Assembly: GCA_964468205.1 (NCBI GenBank)
Contig: CAYXVG010000152.1
Location: forward strand, 1-6,350
Reading direction: 5' to 3'
DNA length: 6,350 bases
Source: CAWELS01 sp964468205
GTDB lineage: Bacteria > Acidobacteriota > Terriglobia > Bryobacterales > Bryobacteraceae
In this document: positions 6,298 through 6,350 of the stretch, one piece after another
Layout of the letters: every line of letters begins with the position of its first letter
Numbering within the stretch: position 1 is the first letter of the stretch
Translations under genes and position numbers: made by a program
Notes under the pieces: model-generated
Databases searched by the model: none
Told to the model about the DNA's origin: nothing
Seen by the model: only the letters and a program-made list of their open reading frames with translations

Positions 6298-6350
6298 TGG
6301 TGGACCTGGAGGGATTCGAACCCTCGACCTCTTCCATGCCATGGAAGCGC
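6298..6350 (-). tRNA. tRNA-Ala(GGC), 3' portion; 5' part lies beyond the window
   Basis: Reading the minus strand, the anticodon arm is CTTCC / GGAAG around the 7-base loop ATGGCAT, giving anticodon GGC (alanine). A 5-base variable loop, AGGTC, follows. The T arm is GAGGG-TTCGAAT-CCCTC, then comes the acceptor strand CAGGTCC, discriminator A and an encoded CCA (complement of 6298-6300). The visible part runs from about tRNA position 24 to 76. The acceptor 5' strand and D arm are outside the window, so the full fold cannot be checked. It is a probable integration target for the neighbouring recombinase. Confidence 0.92.

Overview
The window looks like the tRNA-proximal edge of a small bacterial genomic island carrying accessory genes. 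Three things suggest this. At the right edge is the 3' part of a tRNA-Ala(GGC) gene with an encoded CCA. Next to it, on the same strand, lies a broken tyrosine recombinase. The rest of the window is accessory cargo: a membrane-embedded NACHT NTPase and an IS21-family insertion sequence. The host cannot be fixed from sequence alone. The recombinase resembles, from memory, an integrase family common in Acidobacteriota, and NACHT proteins with a similar C-terminal block occur, as I recall, in Chloroflexota and Cyanobacteria. A moderately to highly GC-rich, free-living bacterium is a reasonable but tentative guess.

Layout. Positions 1-256 are an upstream region with a cluster of short AACG-type repeats (three GAACGG copies exactly 34 bp apart) and a weak promoter just before the first gene. 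Positions 257-2275 (+) encode an intact 672-residue NACHT protein. It has two N-terminal membrane helices, a complete NACHT NTPase core, about six further membrane helices and a conserved-looking soluble tail. Positions 2276-2512 are non-coding, with one small hairpin after the NACHT stop. Positions about 2513-5160 are a complete-looking IS21-family element: istA and istB on the minus strand with a 4-base overlap, nested inverted ends, and a long bulged hairpin just after istB. Positions 5161-5684 hold no recognisable gene; one small ORF with a good ribosome binding site starts there. Positions 5685-6244 (-) are a frameshifted and C-terminally truncated tyrosine recombinase. Positions 6298-6350 (-) are the tRNA-Ala 3' portion.

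How it fits together. The recombinase next to a tRNA 3' end is the usual signature of site-specific integration. It has been inactivated by a frameshift and loss of its catalytic C-terminus, and an IS21 element has landed between it and the NACHT gene without leaving visible target-site duplications. The island end is therefore probably fixed and rearranged. The NACHT gene is the only intact cargo gene outside the insertion sequence. By analogy with known bacterial NACHT proteins it may be a single-gene antiphage or stress-sensing system acting at the membrane, but no function is proven by the sequence.
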